From: Pelagomonas calceolata
Taxonomy: Eukaryota; Sar; Pelagophyceae; Pelagomonadales; Pelagomonadaceae
DNA length: 64,000 bases
Reading direction: 5' to 3'
Assembly: GCA_918797485.1 (NCBI GenBank)
Contig: CAKKNE010000005.1
Location: 496,001-560,000, forward strand
Part shown: positions 37,891 to 46,868 of the stretch, piece after piece
How positions within the stretch are numbered: position 1 is the stretch's first letter
How the letters are laid out: each line of letters opens with the position of its first letter
Notes under the pieces: model-generated
What the model was told of the DNA's origin: nothing
Databases searched by the model: none
What the model saw: the letters and a program-made list of their open reading frames with translations, nothing else
Translations under genes and position numbers: made by a program

Positions 37891-39795
37891 ATGCAGTGGG
37901 AGACCGAGGCGCCAACGATGATGGCGGAACCAGAGCCAGCGATGATGGCGGAAGAAGAGCCAGTGATGATGGAATCAGAACCAATGATGGAAGCAGAGCA
38001 GGCGCCGTCGTCGCTGGCGGCGGAGCCGGAGGCGCCGGTCTTCGGCGAAGAGATGGTGGAGGCCACGGCGGAAGAGCCTTACGGCGAGGTCCCGGAGGAG
38101 ACGAGCGCTGTGGAGGGCGTGGTGGTGGAGGGCGTGGCGGCGGAGGAACCTCAAGCCGAGGTGCTGGGGGAGACGGGCAGGTCACGAACCACGGAGGGCG
38201 AAGCCATGCTGGCCGTCGGCCACGCCGCCTACGCGCGCAAGCAATGGCCCGCGGCCATGAAGGCGTTCCAGCAGTCGGCGGAGGCCGGCAACGCGGAGGG
38301 CGCCTGGGAGCTGTCGCTCATGCACGCCCATGGCAAGACCGGCGTCGTGGACAAGGACCAGGCGCGCGAGTGGCTGAAGATCGCGGCCGACGGCGGCGCG
38401 GTAAAGGCGCAGATGTTCCTCGCGCAGATGTCGGCGTTCGGACGGGGCGGCTACGAGAAGGACGAGTCGGTGGCGTTCGAGTACTTGACGCGCGCCGCGG
38501 ACCAGGGCAACGCCCACGCGACGCACCAAGTGGGCGTGCGGTATTTGCACGCCGTCGGCGTCGAGCAGGACCTGGACAAGGCGATCGAGCATCTCGAAAA
38601 GGCCATCGAGCGCGGCTCGAAGGACGCCGTGAAAGATCTCAAGATCGCGCAGAAGAAGAAGAAAAAGGAGGTGACGGCCGGACTGGCAGAGGAACAGCGC
38701 GCCGCAATTGCTGCGTTCAAAAGGATAGATGCCAACGGGGACGGCGAGCTGACTGCCGAGGAGATCTACCGGGCGCTCTCGAAGAAAAATGCGGACGTGA
38801 CCCTCGAGCGCGTGCAGGAGATCATGGCGAAGGCCGATAAAGATCAAAATGGCACGATCAGTCAGGAGGAGTACCTGGACGCCGTCGCCGCCATGGGACC
38901 TGGATGGATTGGCTCTTGGCTCGGAAAAATAGCCGCGCGAGTCACCGCGGCGTTCAGCGGAGAGGCAATGCCGGAGGCAGCGGAGACGGTGAAGTGTCTG
39001 ACAAACGAAGAACTGCGAGTCTGGGTGAACCGCTGGTGCAGCGGCGACCGCAGTTTGCCGCCCATCTCGACGTGGAATACAAGTAAGGTCACGGACATGA
39101 GCGAGCTATTCATGAGGCAGAAGGGTTTCAACGACGACATCAGCGCGTGGGATACCTCTAGCGTTACGACGATGAGGTTGATGTGCAGCGGCGCCTCGTC
39201 GTTCAACCAACCGCTGAACGACTGGCGGGTCGACAACGTCACGGATATGTGCCAAATGTTCCGCGACGCCAAGTCGTTCAATCACCGGCTAAACGACTGG
39301 CGGGTCCACAAGGTCACGAATATGAGCTGGATGTTCAGCGGCGCCTCGTCGTTCAACCAGCCGCTGAGCGACTGGCGCGTCGACAATGTCACGAATATGC
39401 AAGGGATGTTCTACGGCGCCTCGTCGTTCGACCACCCGCTAAACGACTGGCGGGTCGACAACGTCACGAATATGAGCAATATGTTCCTCTGGGCCAAGTC
39501 GTTCAACCACCCGATCGGCGCATGGCGGGTCGACAAAGTCACGAGTATGCGTGCGATGTTCAACGGCGCCTTTGCGTTCAACCAGCCGCTGAACGACTGG
39601 CGGGTCGACAAGGTCACGGACATGTGCGGGATATTCATGGCCGCCAAGGCGTTCAACCAGCCGCTGGGCAACTGGCGCGTCGATAACGCCACGAATGTGG
39701 ACAATATGTTCGAGGACTCGGCCTTCAGCCACTGGGAGGACCTCGGTGACCCGAAACTTAGGTCACAGAAGCCATCATGCTGCGCCGTCTCGTGA
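37891..39795 (+). CDS. Sel1-repeat / EF-hand / BspA (DUF285) repeat protein with CaaX end
   Basis: The product is 634 residues in one exon. The N-terminus (about 1-95) is acidic with Met-Met repeats. Sel1-like repeats follow (AMKAFQQSAEAGNAEGAWEL, AREWLKIAADGGAVKAQMFL, AFEYLTRAADQGNAHATHQV). A pair of EF-hands binds Ca2+ (KRIDANGDGELTAEE and AKADKDQNGTISQEEYLD). The C-terminal half holds about eight BspA-type units of roughly 33 residues around FNQPLNDWRVDNVTDM. It ends SCCAVS, where CAVS is a plausible prenylation box and the preceding Cys could be palmitoylated. Membrane-tethered calcium-responsive scaffold is an inference. Such repeats occur in bacteria, trichomonads and many algae. Confidence 0.82.
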   Translation: MQWETEAPTMMAEPEPAMMAEEEPVMMESEPMMEAEQAPSSLAAEPEAPVFGEEMVEATAEEPYGEVPEETSAVEGVVVEGVAAEEPQAEVLGETGRSRTTEGEAMLAVGHAAYARKQWPAAMKAFQQSAEAGNAEGAWELSLMHAHGKTGVVDKDQAREWLKIAADGGAVKAQMFLAQMSAFGRGGYEKDESVAFEYLTRAADQGNAHATHQVGVRYLHAVGVEQDLDKAIEHLEKAIERGSKDAVKDLKIAQKKKKKEVTAGLAEEQRAAIAAFKRIDANGDGELTAEEIYRALSKKNADVTLERVQEIMAKADKDQNGTISQEEYLDAVAAMGPGWIGSWLGKIAARVTAAFSGEAMPEAAETVKCLTNEELRVWVNRWCSGDRSLPPISTWNTSKVTDMSELFMRQKGFNDDISAWDTSSVTTMRLMCSGASSFNQPLNDWRVDNVTDMCQMFRDAKSFNHRLNDWRVHKVTNMSWMFSGASSFNQPLSDWRVDNVTNMQGMFYGASSFDHPLNDWRVDNVTNMSNMFLWAKSFNHPIGAWRVDKVTSMRAMFNGAFAFNQPLNDWRVDKVTDMCGIFMAAKAFNQPLGNWRVDNATNVDNMFEDSAFSHWEDLGDPKLRSQKPSCCAVS

Positions 39796-39841
39796 AAGTA
39801 ATACCTAGTACTATACACGCCATCGACGAAATACAGCTTAG

Positions 39842-40627
39842 TCAGGGCGACGCCCCCTCGACCGGCGTGTCCGGCGGCGCCATGCCCTGGCCCGACTCCT
39901 TGCGCTTGCGCTTTTTGCTGTGCGCTTTCGCGCCCTTCTGCACGGGCGCGCGCCGCCGCCCGGCGAGCGCGTCGGCGGGCCGCGCGAAGGCGTCGTCCAC
40001 GACGAGCTCGAAGATATCGGAGCCGTCGACGCGCGCTAATACGAGGTGCTTCCGCACGTCCGCGGCCAGTCTAGCTACCGTCTTCGCGATCCACCACTGC
40101 GTCGGCTGCGCCGCGTCCAAGACCACAACGGCGTGCTCGGCGTGGAACTCGTCGGGCGGGCCCCGGTACAGGATGTAGTCGGCGCCGAACTGAAAACCCG
40201 GCTTCACGACCCAGCCTTTGTTTCGGTAGAACTCGTAGACCAATGATAATCGAGCGAAGGCCTCGTCGCCCTCGTAGCGCTGTCTCAGTTCCTCGTATGA
40301 GACCTCTCGTTCATCGTCGTAGACCGTCAACAGATTTCTTTCCGTCAAGTACAGCGTCTCCTCTGGAGATAACACAAGTTCGGCCCAGTGCCGCTGCGCC
40401 TCGGCGCCGCCCACGCCCCGTACTCGTCCAAAGCACCGTCCCTGGCCGTGCAAGGCTAAAATTTCGCCGCGGTCTCGCGTCATGCACGACGCCCCGTCGC
40501 CAATCAAGTACGCGGTCGGGTGCTCGGCGAGCGGCGGTACCGGTGATTCGGGGCGCGGCGTCGCCGCGGGCGCCGGTGCGGGCGTGTCCTCTTCTTCTTC
40601 TTGGGGCTGGCTTTGCGATGCACCCAT
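39842..40627 (-). CDS. SEN2: tRNA-splicing endonuclease subunit, Sen2-like
   Basis: The product is 261 residues. The tRNA-intron endonuclease domain is at about 120-225: LVYEFYRNKGWVVKPGFQFG, then ADYILYRGPPDEFHAEHAVV and ARLAADVRKHLVLARVDG. The catalytic Tyr (DYILY), His (HAEH) and Lys (VRKHL) positions are all present, which favours a catalytic subunit. The N-terminus MGASQSQ fits an N-myristoylation motif; in yeast this enzyme works at the mitochondrial surface, so lipid anchoring would be of interest. A basic C-terminal tail (KGAKAHSKKRKRKE) resembles a nuclear signal, which pulls the other way. It cleaves pre-tRNA introns in known systems. Confidence 0.78.
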   Translation of the reverse strand: MGASQSQPQEEEEDTPAPAPAATPRPESPVPPLAEHPTAYLIGDGASCMTRDRGEILALHGQGRCFGRVRGVGGAEAQRHWAELVLSPEETLYLTERNLLTVYDDEREVSYEELRQRYEGDEAFARLSLVYEFYRNKGWVVKPGFQFGADYILYRGPPDEFHAEHAVVVLDAAQPTQWWIAKTVARLAADVRKHLVLARVDGSDIFELVVDDAFARPADALAGRRRAPVQKGAKAHSKKRKRKESGQGMAPPDTPVEGASP

Positions 40628-40790
40628 GGTGTCGCGGCGACGGCCTTTGGAGGTGCGGTTCCCCGGCGCGGCCTGCCACGACAGTTGGCGGACGTGTGTA
40701 GGGCGTGAAGAGGTACTGCGCGCAGCAGTGGCACTCTCCCAGCGGTTGGTTTACGCGTTTACGGGCACGTTCAATCGCTTTGTGAGAGCT

Positions 40791-40814
40791 GCTAGTGCCT
40801 TACAGGACGCTAGC
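40791..40814. promoter_or_regulatory. Palindromic promoter element, copy 6
   Basis: On the minus strand it reads GCTAGCG, TCCTG, TAAGGCACTAGC. It lies between the divergent Sen2-like start (40627; 164 bp) and the monoacylglycerol lipase start (41025; 211 bp). Nothing else is recognised in 40628-41024. Confidence 0.6.
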
Positions 40815-41024
40815 CCTTAGTTTCCAAAAATTGCCGCGCGTCGTCTTTCACGCATAGTCGTGGGCTCTAGCTGTCTCTCGCGTATTCAAAAAGTCATTTG
40901 GACACGCAAAGCGCTAGTACGAGTTGCCTCCGAGGCCGCCGACGCGCCGGCACCAGCATAAGCACCCAAAGCAGCACACCTCTTGCCAGACGCGCGCCGC
41001 ACCAGCATAGGCACAAGCAGCACA

Positions 41025-42038
41025 ATGTCCCTCCGCTTCGCCACGCGCCTCGCCAGCAAGCTCACGGCCGAGCGCACGCCCGCGAACTCGTTACGAGCGG
41101 CCCTCTGGTCGGCGGCCGCGGGCCTCGCGTTATTGATAAGCGCGTCCGTCGTAAAAACGCTCAAACGAATCACGGACGACCACCACGACCCCGTCAAGGG
41201 CGACGGCCGAGCGCACCCGTTGTTTCGAGAATATGTAACGAACGCACAAGGCTTGAGGCTCTTCACGCGGGCGTGGCGAGCACAAAAACCGAAAGCTCTC
41301 GTATTGATAGTGCACGGCTTCGCGGAGCATTCGGGACGGTATACGGCGCTCGCGGAGGCTCTACGAAGTGCGGGGTATGACGTCGGTGCCTTAGATCTGC
41401 AGGGTCATGGGAGAAGCGAGGGCACGCGCGTGCATGTGAGACGGTTCTCGGATTACGTCGCTGATGTCGAGGTCGCGGCTAGATATCTCAAACGAAAACC
41501 TGAACAAAAATTGATCTTGCTGGGGCATTCGATGGGCGGTTTAGTGTCCATACACGCGGCGGCATCCAATCAACTTACTGGTGTGATTCTGTCGGCGCCG
41601 GCAGTGGAGCCGGACCCGGAGTTGGCCACGCCCCTGCTCAAGGCCGCGTGCCGTATTTTGGGTAGGTTCCTGCCCAAGGCTCCCATCGAAGAAATAAAAG
41701 CAGCAGCTTTATCAAGAGACCTCGCCGTCGTAGACATGTACGAGAATGATCCTCTCGTCTTCCACGGCCACTGCTTGGCGCGGTGGGGCGCGGAGATGCT
41801 GAACGCGATGGACGCGTCGATGGGCAAGGCGTCAAAGGCGACGGCGCCGTTATTGGCCATCCACGGGTCCGAGGACCGCGTCGTGGGCATCGAGGGGACC
41901 CGCTCGGTCCTGGCGACCTGGGGCGGTCCTACTGCTGTCGAAATTGTGGAGGGGGCGTACCACGAGACGTTCAACGAATTGGAGCGGGAGGCGCTCTACG
42001 CGCGGGTTTCAAAATGGCTCGACGGCGTCGTGTCGTGA
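41025..42038 (+). CDS. Monoacylglycerol lipase-like serine hydrolase
   Basis: The product is 337 residues from the ATG at 41025. A basic N-terminus plus a hydrophobic helix (LRAALWSAAAGLALLISASV) suggests membrane or mitochondrial attachment. The catalytic set is complete: LIVHGFAEHSGRYTALAEAL (oxyanion loop), ALDLQGHGRSEGTR, LLGHSMGGLVSIHAA with the Ser nucleophile, LAIHGSEDRVVGIEGT with the Asp, and GAYHETFNE with the His. This is the order in monoacylglycerol lipases, which release glycerol and fatty acid. Confidence 0.85.
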   Translation: MSLRFATRLASKLTAERTPANSLRAALWSAAAGLALLISASVVKTLKRITDDHHDPVKGDGRAHPLFREYVTNAQGLRLFTRAWRAQKPKALVLIVHGFAEHSGRYTALAEALRSAGYDVGALDLQGHGRSEGTRVHVRRFSDYVADVEVAARYLKRKPEQKLILLGHSMGGLVSIHAAASNQLTGVILSAPAVEPDPELATPLLKAACRILGRFLPKAPIEEIKAAALSRDLAVVDMYENDPLVFHGHCLARWGAEMLNAMDASMGKASKATAPLLAIHGSEDRVVGIEGTRSVLATWGGPTAVEIVEGAYHETFNELEREALYARVSKWLDGVVS

Positions 42039-42103
42039 GCTGTATTTTTAACTTGAGTTTGCACATGACTGCTACGTCCCTCTGGGCGCGTCGGCGGCGT
42101 TTT

Positions 42104-42126
42104 GCTAGTGCCTTACAGGATGTAGC
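42104..42126. promoter_or_regulatory. Palindromic promoter element, copy 7
   Basis: On the minus strand it reads GCTACATCCTG then TAAGGCACTAGC; the left arm is one base short. It is 238 bp before the BTB gene start (42364) and 66 bp past the lipase stop. This is the only copy lying between two genes on the plus strand. Confidence 0.5.
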
Positions 42127-42363
42127 TGCGCATGCTCTCCGAGAGTGGCCTGCTCCACATCGCGGCCACGGCGGCGAATAATATTTTAAGGGGTGCTGTC
42201 GGGCTGCAGTCGTCTAAGGTCGATTGCTGTGCGCCACTTTGTTGCATCCTTAAGCACGCCGCAACAAGCTCTCCCAGGTGCTGACCCTCTTGCAACTCGG
42301 ACGCCGCAGCAGCGTGCGATCGGGTTTCACAGCGCACAGCACCGCACGCAAGCAAAATCAACG

Positions 42364-43140
42364 ATGGACGACGGCCGCGTCACGCTGAATGCCGGCGGCC
42401 GCATCTTCGAAACGACGGCATTAACGCTCAAAACGAGCGGCGCGGGCTATTTCGAGGCGCTGCTCGGCGAGACTGGCGCCAGGCTGCCGGGCAGCAAGAA
42501 GCGCGCGCGCGTCTCGGAAGACGGCGACGACGCGCCGGGCCACCGCGAGATATTTATAGATCGCGACCCGGACGTGTTTGCCGACGTGCTGCGCTACATG
42601 CGGTCGGATCGCTTACCGGCCGCGGCCGCGGCGGACGTTCACCGCCTCGCGGACCTCAAGACCGAGGCCGAGTTCCTCGCTTATGACGCGTTGCTCAACG
42701 CCTGCGACGCGGCAGAGGCGGCGTTGGCCGCGGCGGCCGCGTTGGCGGCGCCAGTGCCCAGCAAGGAGTCCGCGGAGATGAGGAATTTTTACGTCGACGG
42801 CAGGGAAGATACTGACGAAAACGGCTGGGGTCAGCAGGTGCGGATCAGAATCCCAAAGGGCCAAGTTCTATATATTCAACACGTTTTGCCTTTGCCGGTC
42901 AATAACGACGAGCAGTGGCTGCTCAGGGCCACCACCTTCGGACCTTCAGGGCACAAAACTACAATCATCGCGCAATACCTCATCAAAAATATAGGCGGCT
43001 TGAAAGAATTCCTGCAGCGGGATATGAGGCTCGTGCTCGACGGCGGAGAAAGCGAAGAGCTCGTCCTCGACGCCAACGGGGTCGAGTGGGCCGTTCAAGC
43101 CTGGCTCGGCCACCCGGCCAAGATCCCCGGCCTCGCGTAG
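42364..43140 (+). CDS. BTB/T1-domain (KCTD-like) protein
   Basis: The product is 258 residues from the ATG at 42364. VTLNAGGRIFETTALTLKTS is the start of a potassium-channel-tetramerisation (T1) BTB fold, and IFIDRDPDVFADVLRYMRSD is its central signature. An Ala-rich helix (about 105-130) separates this from a C-terminal region of unknown fold (QQVRIRIPKGQVLYIQHVLP). There are no membrane segments, so it resembles KCTD proteins, which act as cullin-3 adaptors or oligomeric scaffolds rather than channels. Confidence 0.78.
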   Translation: MDDGRVTLNAGGRIFETTALTLKTSGAGYFEALLGETGARLPGSKKRARVSEDGDDAPGHREIFIDRDPDVFADVLRYMRSDRLPAAAAADVHRLADLKTEAEFLAYDALLNACDAAEAALAAAAALAAPVPSKESAEMRNFYVDGREDTDENGWGQQVRIRIPKGQVLYIQHVLPLPVNNDEQWLLRATTFGPSGHKTTIIAQYLIKNIGGLKEFLQRDMRLVLDGGESEELVLDANGVEWAVQAWLGHPAKIPGLA

Positions 43141-43176
43141 AGCCTGTGATACCGTAACTAAGCACTTGTGACATTA

Positions 43177-43995
43177 TTAACTAAGCGCCCCGTCGACGGC
43201 GTCAGGCAGCTCCGCAAGCCCCCCAATCGTGCGGTCCACGGCGACCGCCACGTCGACGGCCTCCGCGGCGAGCCGCCGCTTCTCGCGGTCCGCGGCGGAC
43301 ATCGTCGAGTAGGCGTTCTCCGCCCAGGACGGCGCCGCCGCGTCGAGCCAGACGGTGCGCGCGCCGCACGATTTCGCGGCACTACAATCGTTCAAAACGT
43401 CGTCGCCGAGGTGCACCCAGCCGTCCGGACCGCAATGCGCCCTTTCTAGGGCGGCCTCGTAGATGCGCGGCGCCGGCTTGCGTTGGGGATGCACGTCCGC
43501 GTCCTCGCCCGAGACGCAGAAATCAAAATAGGGCGCGAGCGACGGAATCCGCCGCGGGTCGCCGCGGCCGTTCGTGACCGCGCCTATCCTTGCGTCCGGG
43601 TGCCGCCGTCGCACCTCGGCCAAAGATGTTGCCGCGTCCGGGAACAACAGGTCCTCCGACGCTTGTTGCCGCGCGTCGAGCCACAACTGGAACAGCTCTT
43701 CGGCAGTGCCGTGGTCGCCGCCCAGTAGTTCACTAATGGCACTAGTGCGCGCTTCCGTGTACGACATTTGCACGCCGGCGGCGCGCCGCAGCCGCTTCAT
43801 TGTTTCGCCCAGTAGTGATGAGTCGGCGCCGCGCGCCTCCAGCGCGGTAGAAAGAGCTGTATTCGCGGCGGCGACGACCTCGGCCGTGGGCCAAAACGTG
43901 TCGTCGAGGTCGCACGTGAGGAGTCGTAAATGCGGCGGCGGCGCGAGGGCTTGGGCGCTTGCGACGAGCAGCAGTGGTGCGAGGAGGCGGCACAT
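43177..43995 (-). CDS. HAD-superfamily hydrolase, signal-bearing
   Basis: The product is 272 residues. The signal-like N-terminus (MCRLLAPLLLVASAQAL) precedes HAD motif I LLTCDLDDTFWPT, motif II GAVTNGRGD, motif III RKPAPRIYEAAL with the Lys, and motif IV WVHLGDDVLNDCSAAKSCG. All catalytic residues are in place. The cap between motifs I and II is helical. Substrate is probably a small phosphate ester in the plastid or secretory system; not determinable here. Confidence 0.82.
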   Translation of the reverse strand: MCRLLAPLLLVASAQALAPPPHLRLLTCDLDDTFWPTAEVVAAANTALSTALEARGADSSLLGETMKRLRRAAGVQMSYTEARTSAISELLGGDHGTAEELFQLWLDARQQASEDLLFPDAATSLAEVRRRHPDARIGAVTNGRGDPRRIPSLAPYFDFCVSGEDADVHPQRKPAPRIYEAALERAHCGPDGWVHLGDDVLNDCSAAKSCGARTVWLDAAAPSWAENAYSTMSAADREKRRLAAEAVDVAVAVDRTIGGLAELPDAVDGALS

Positions 43996-44251
43996 CTATG
44001 CGTGATTGAGTGATGCAGCGAGTCGGCGGCGGGCAGTGGTGCAGCTTTAGGCAGTGTGCAGCTGTGCCACACTGCCAGTTTCGATCGCTGCGCTCGAGGC
44101 GGTCGATGGCGAGCGAAAACTAATGCAAATGGCTCACAAAGCGTTGCCGTGCGTGCACAGGGAGCAAATTTTAGCTGCAATAATGCAGCTTGGCTTGTTT
44201 ACTAGAGCCTTGCCGCACTAGCCAAAGAACGAGTCATCACACAAGCTTACA

Positions 44252-44845
44252 CTATGATGGCGGTCGCCAGACCGCGGGCGGCGCCTCCTCGTCATCGCCC
44301 TCGTCCGGAACGCTCCCGCCGCCGCAGCCGCCGCCGAAGCCCCCGGACGTCGCCTTCAGCGAGGGAGGCGCGGCCTGCTCGTCCAGCCTCGCACGCATGG
44401 CGGCCAGGCGCGAGCCGCCCGCGGCCAGCACCTCGGAAGATTTCACTTCCGCCCTGGCGTCGGCCGCGTGCCGCAGCGCCGTTGTGCCGTCGTCGGCGCA
44501 GAACGGGCACGGCGCTTCCGATGTTTTCGACGTTGAACCGCCGCGGCAGCCGCAGGCCTCCGCCGCCGCTTTTAACGCGGACGCTGTCCACACTCGTCCA
44601 CCAGTGGTCGGCTCGACGTACTGCGGAATTCGTCGCGACACCGCGGCCTCGTGCAGCCTCGCGCGCACGGTTTCGATAGACATGCGCCGCCGGTCGGCCT
44701 CGTTGATCTTCAGATCGCGAAGAATTACAGGTCTTTCTGGCGCGTTCGATGCGGCTCGGAGCGCTGCGACCGGCAGCAGCGCTGGCTGCACAGATCGTAG
44801 CGCTGGCTGTGCAGCGCGTACGGCTCGCATTACTGGGACAAACAT
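44252..44845 (-). CDS. Unknown protein with possible mitochondrial presequence
   Basis: The product is 197 residues. The N-terminus (MFVPVMRAVRAAQPALRSVQ) is Arg/Ala-rich and lacks acids, as in presequences. A small folded part follows (VILRDLKINEADRRRMSIET, VRARLHEAAVSRRIPQYVEP). Cys pairs appear in ACGCRGG and PCPFC, possibly a small zinc site, before a Gly-rich tail (GGFGGGCGGG). No family recognised. The upstream gap 43996-44251 holds nothing obvious. Confidence 0.55.
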   Translation of the reverse strand: MFVPVMRAVRAAQPALRSVQPALLPVAALRAASNAPERPVILRDLKINEADRRRMSIETVRARLHEAAVSRRIPQYVEPTTGGRVWTASALKAAAEACGCRGGSTSKTSEAPCPFCADDGTTALRHAADARAEVKSSEVLAAGGSRLAAMRARLDEQAAPPSLKATSGGFGGGCGGGSVPDEGDDEEAPPAVWRPPS

Positions 44846-44945
44846 TCTTCACAGTAGCGCATGCATCATAGAAACCAGAAACTCAACACGGATCGTGCTG
44901 TAGACAGTGGAAACAGGGCGAGCAAAGCTGTGACAAGAAAGCGCT

Positions 44946-44969
44946 GCTAGCGGCTTGTAAGACACTAGC
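44946..44969. promoter_or_regulatory. Palindromic promoter element, copy 8
   Basis: GCTAGCG, GCTTG, TAAGACACTAGC, followed by AAGCAG as in copy 3. It lies in the divergent gap 44846-45186, 101 bp from the unknown gene's start and 218 bp from the CDK start. Confidence 0.6.
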
Positions 44970-45186
44970 AAGCAGCGGCAACGAACCGTCCGCGAGCAGG
45001 CATCGCCGGGACCGAGGAGACATCCCTCGCGCGACAAACAGGAGGCGCGCGTGCCAATTCGAACCTTTCTCTCTGCGTGGCACCTTCTCGATCGCACTCA
45101 CTGCAAATTGAGGGGGAGCGCGGCCCCGGGGCAGCCCGCAAACCACCAAGAAGCAGCGCACGCGACGTCCTTTGACCACCGGGTGC

Positions 45187-46761
45187 ATGGCCGAGGCCGC
45201 GGAGGCCCCGGTGGACGGGCAGAGCGGCGAACATGGGGGCTGGGACGAGCTCCTGGCCCGGGTCCTCCTGTACGAGCTGGCCGCGGACGTCGCGGCAGAG
45301 GAGCTGGCTGCGGCCCGGGGGGAGATCCTATCTATGAGCAGCGACGACGACGCGGCGCCCGCCGGGCGGAGCGAAGACGAGGCAGCCTGGGAAGAGCTCC
45401 TGGACGAGCTAGCCGCGGAGGTCGCGGCAGAGCCCTTTCGCGCGGCGGTCGCAAAGGCGCTCGAGGGCACGTTCTCCGCGGCGCGGGCGAGGCTGCGCCG
45501 CGAAGCACTCCTCGCGGGCCGGTTCGAGCGGATCGAGTCCATCGGCGCCGGCGTCTACGGCACGGTGTACAAGGTCCGCGACGAGGCGACGAACGACATC
45601 CTCGCCCTGAAGCGGATGCGCGTCGCCGAGGACGACGAGGAAGGCGTGCCGGTCGCGGCGCTGCGCGAGGTCTCGCTGCTCAAGAATCTCGCGCATCCAA
45701 ACGTCGTGCCGCTGCGCGAGGCCCTCTTCGTCCACGACCGCATCTACCTCCTGATGGAATTGTTGGATTGCAACCTCCGCGAGTACATCTGCGACCACGG
45801 GCCTCTGAACCACCAGACCTGCGCCAACTTCACGGCGCAGATCCTCGCGGGCGTCGCGCACCTCCACGAGCGGCGCATCCTGCATCGCGACCTCAAGCCC
45901 CAGAACATCCTGGTGCGGCGCGCGATCGACCGTCGGACGCTCAAGATCTCGGACTTCGGCCTCTCGCGCGCGTTCGGCCGGCCGCGCGCGCACACGCGCG
46001 AGGTGGTGACGCTGTGGTATAGAGCACCGGAGATATTGTTGGGAGCGGAAGACTACTCGACGCCGGTCGACGTCTGGAGCGTCGGCTGCATCCTGGCCGA
46101 GATGGCCGCGCCCCTGACCGTGCACGGCGCGCCGACGCCGCTGTTCCCCGGCGATTCGGAAATTGACCAGCTGTACAAGATCTTCCGGGTCCGGGGAACG
46201 CCCTCCGATTATGATTGGCCTGGAGTCTCGCGGCTGCCGCACTACTCGCCGGTGTTTCCGAATTGGCCCGCGCTGCGCCTCGAGCGCGTGGTGGGACGCA
46301 TTGTCGTCCAGGATCACGCGGGCGTTGTGGGAGGCGTGTCGCCGGCGCTGGCCGGACCGGCCACAGACTTTCTGGAGCGCTGCCTCGCGTACGAACCGAG
46401 CGCGCGCATCACCGCCCGCGAGGCGCTTGTGCATACCTTTATTGATCCCCATGCCGCGGACCGCGCCGCGGCGGCGACGGCGGCCCTCGCCGCGGACCGC
46501 GCCGCCGCCGCGGAAGCCGCCCGCGCCGCGGCCGAGGCCCTCGTCGACGTGAACTGCGACCCCACCAAGTTCGGCGGCTTCCATTCGGCGTTCACGAGCC
46601 CCGCGCGCCTCAAGCGGGCGCGGCTCGTCACGCCGCCCAACGGCTTCCCCGCCAGGCTGGAGCCATGTGGTACGCACGCCGTCTCAACGCCTGGGCGCGT
46701 GTCTCCTCTCCTTCAGGGGATGGAAGCGCTCTACACGGCGGCGGACATGGCCGAGGACTAG
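45187..46761 (+). CDS. Cyclin-dependent kinase-like protein
   Basis: The product is 524 residues from the ATG at 45187. The N-terminus has two related helical blocks (WDELLARVLLYELAADVAAE and WEELLDELAAEVAAEPFRAA) before the kinase. Kinase motifs: IGAGVYGTVYKVRD, LALKRMRV, the PSTAIRE-equivalent PVAALREVSLL, HRDLKPQNILV, ISDFGLSRAFG, and a T-loop TREVVTLWYRAPEILLG with the activating Thr position kept. LFPGDSEIDQLYKIFRVRGT is the CMGC insert. The helix sequence PVAALRE is nearest in style to transcriptional or CDK11-like kinases, so the subfamily is open. Ala-rich low complexity follows the domain. Confidence 0.85.
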   Translation: MAEAAEAPVDGQSGEHGGWDELLARVLLYELAADVAAEELAAARGEILSMSSDDDAAPAGRSEDEAAWEELLDELAAEVAAEPFRAAVAKALEGTFSAARARLRREALLAGRFERIESIGAGVYGTVYKVRDEATNDILALKRMRVAEDDEEGVPVAALREVSLLKNLAHPNVVPLREALFVHDRIYLLMELLDCNLREYICDHGPLNHQTCANFTAQILAGVAHLHERRILHRDLKPQNILVRRAIDRRTLKISDFGLSRAFGRPRAHTREVVTLWYRAPEILLGAEDYSTPVDVWSVGCILAEMAAPLTVHGAPTPLFPGDSEIDQLYKIFRVRGTPSDYDWPGVSRLPHYSPVFPNWPALRLERVVGRIVVQDHAGVVGGVSPALAGPATDFLERCLAYEPSARITAREALVHTFIDPHAADRAAAATAALAADRAAAAEAARAAAEALVDVNCDPTKFGGFHSAFTSPARLKRARLVTPPNGFPARLEPCGTHAVSTPGRVSPLLQGMEALYTAADMAED

Positions 46762-46868
46762 GTCGCGACGACTCCCTTCTGGCGCGCCCCCAAGTCGAGG
46801 ACAACAAGTCACGACACCCTTATCCTTATCCTAACCTTATTGTATGCTTACATCAACTTAATCGGGCA

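Noticed and set aside
37839-38840. 333-codon Gly/Arg-rich frame overlapping the BspA-type gene
   Set aside because: Out-of-frame shadow of the acidic Sel1 region; the annotated frame has clear domains.
45048-45068. GGTTCGAAT on the minus strand, resembling a tRNA T-loop
   Set aside because: The flanks do not form a T-stem and no acceptor or anticodon arm can be built. No tRNA, rRNA or CRISPR array was found anywhere in the window.
45409-46677. 422-codon frame antisense to the CDK gene
   Set aside because: It mirrors the kinase codons in a GC-rich gene and shows no domain; typical antisense shadow.
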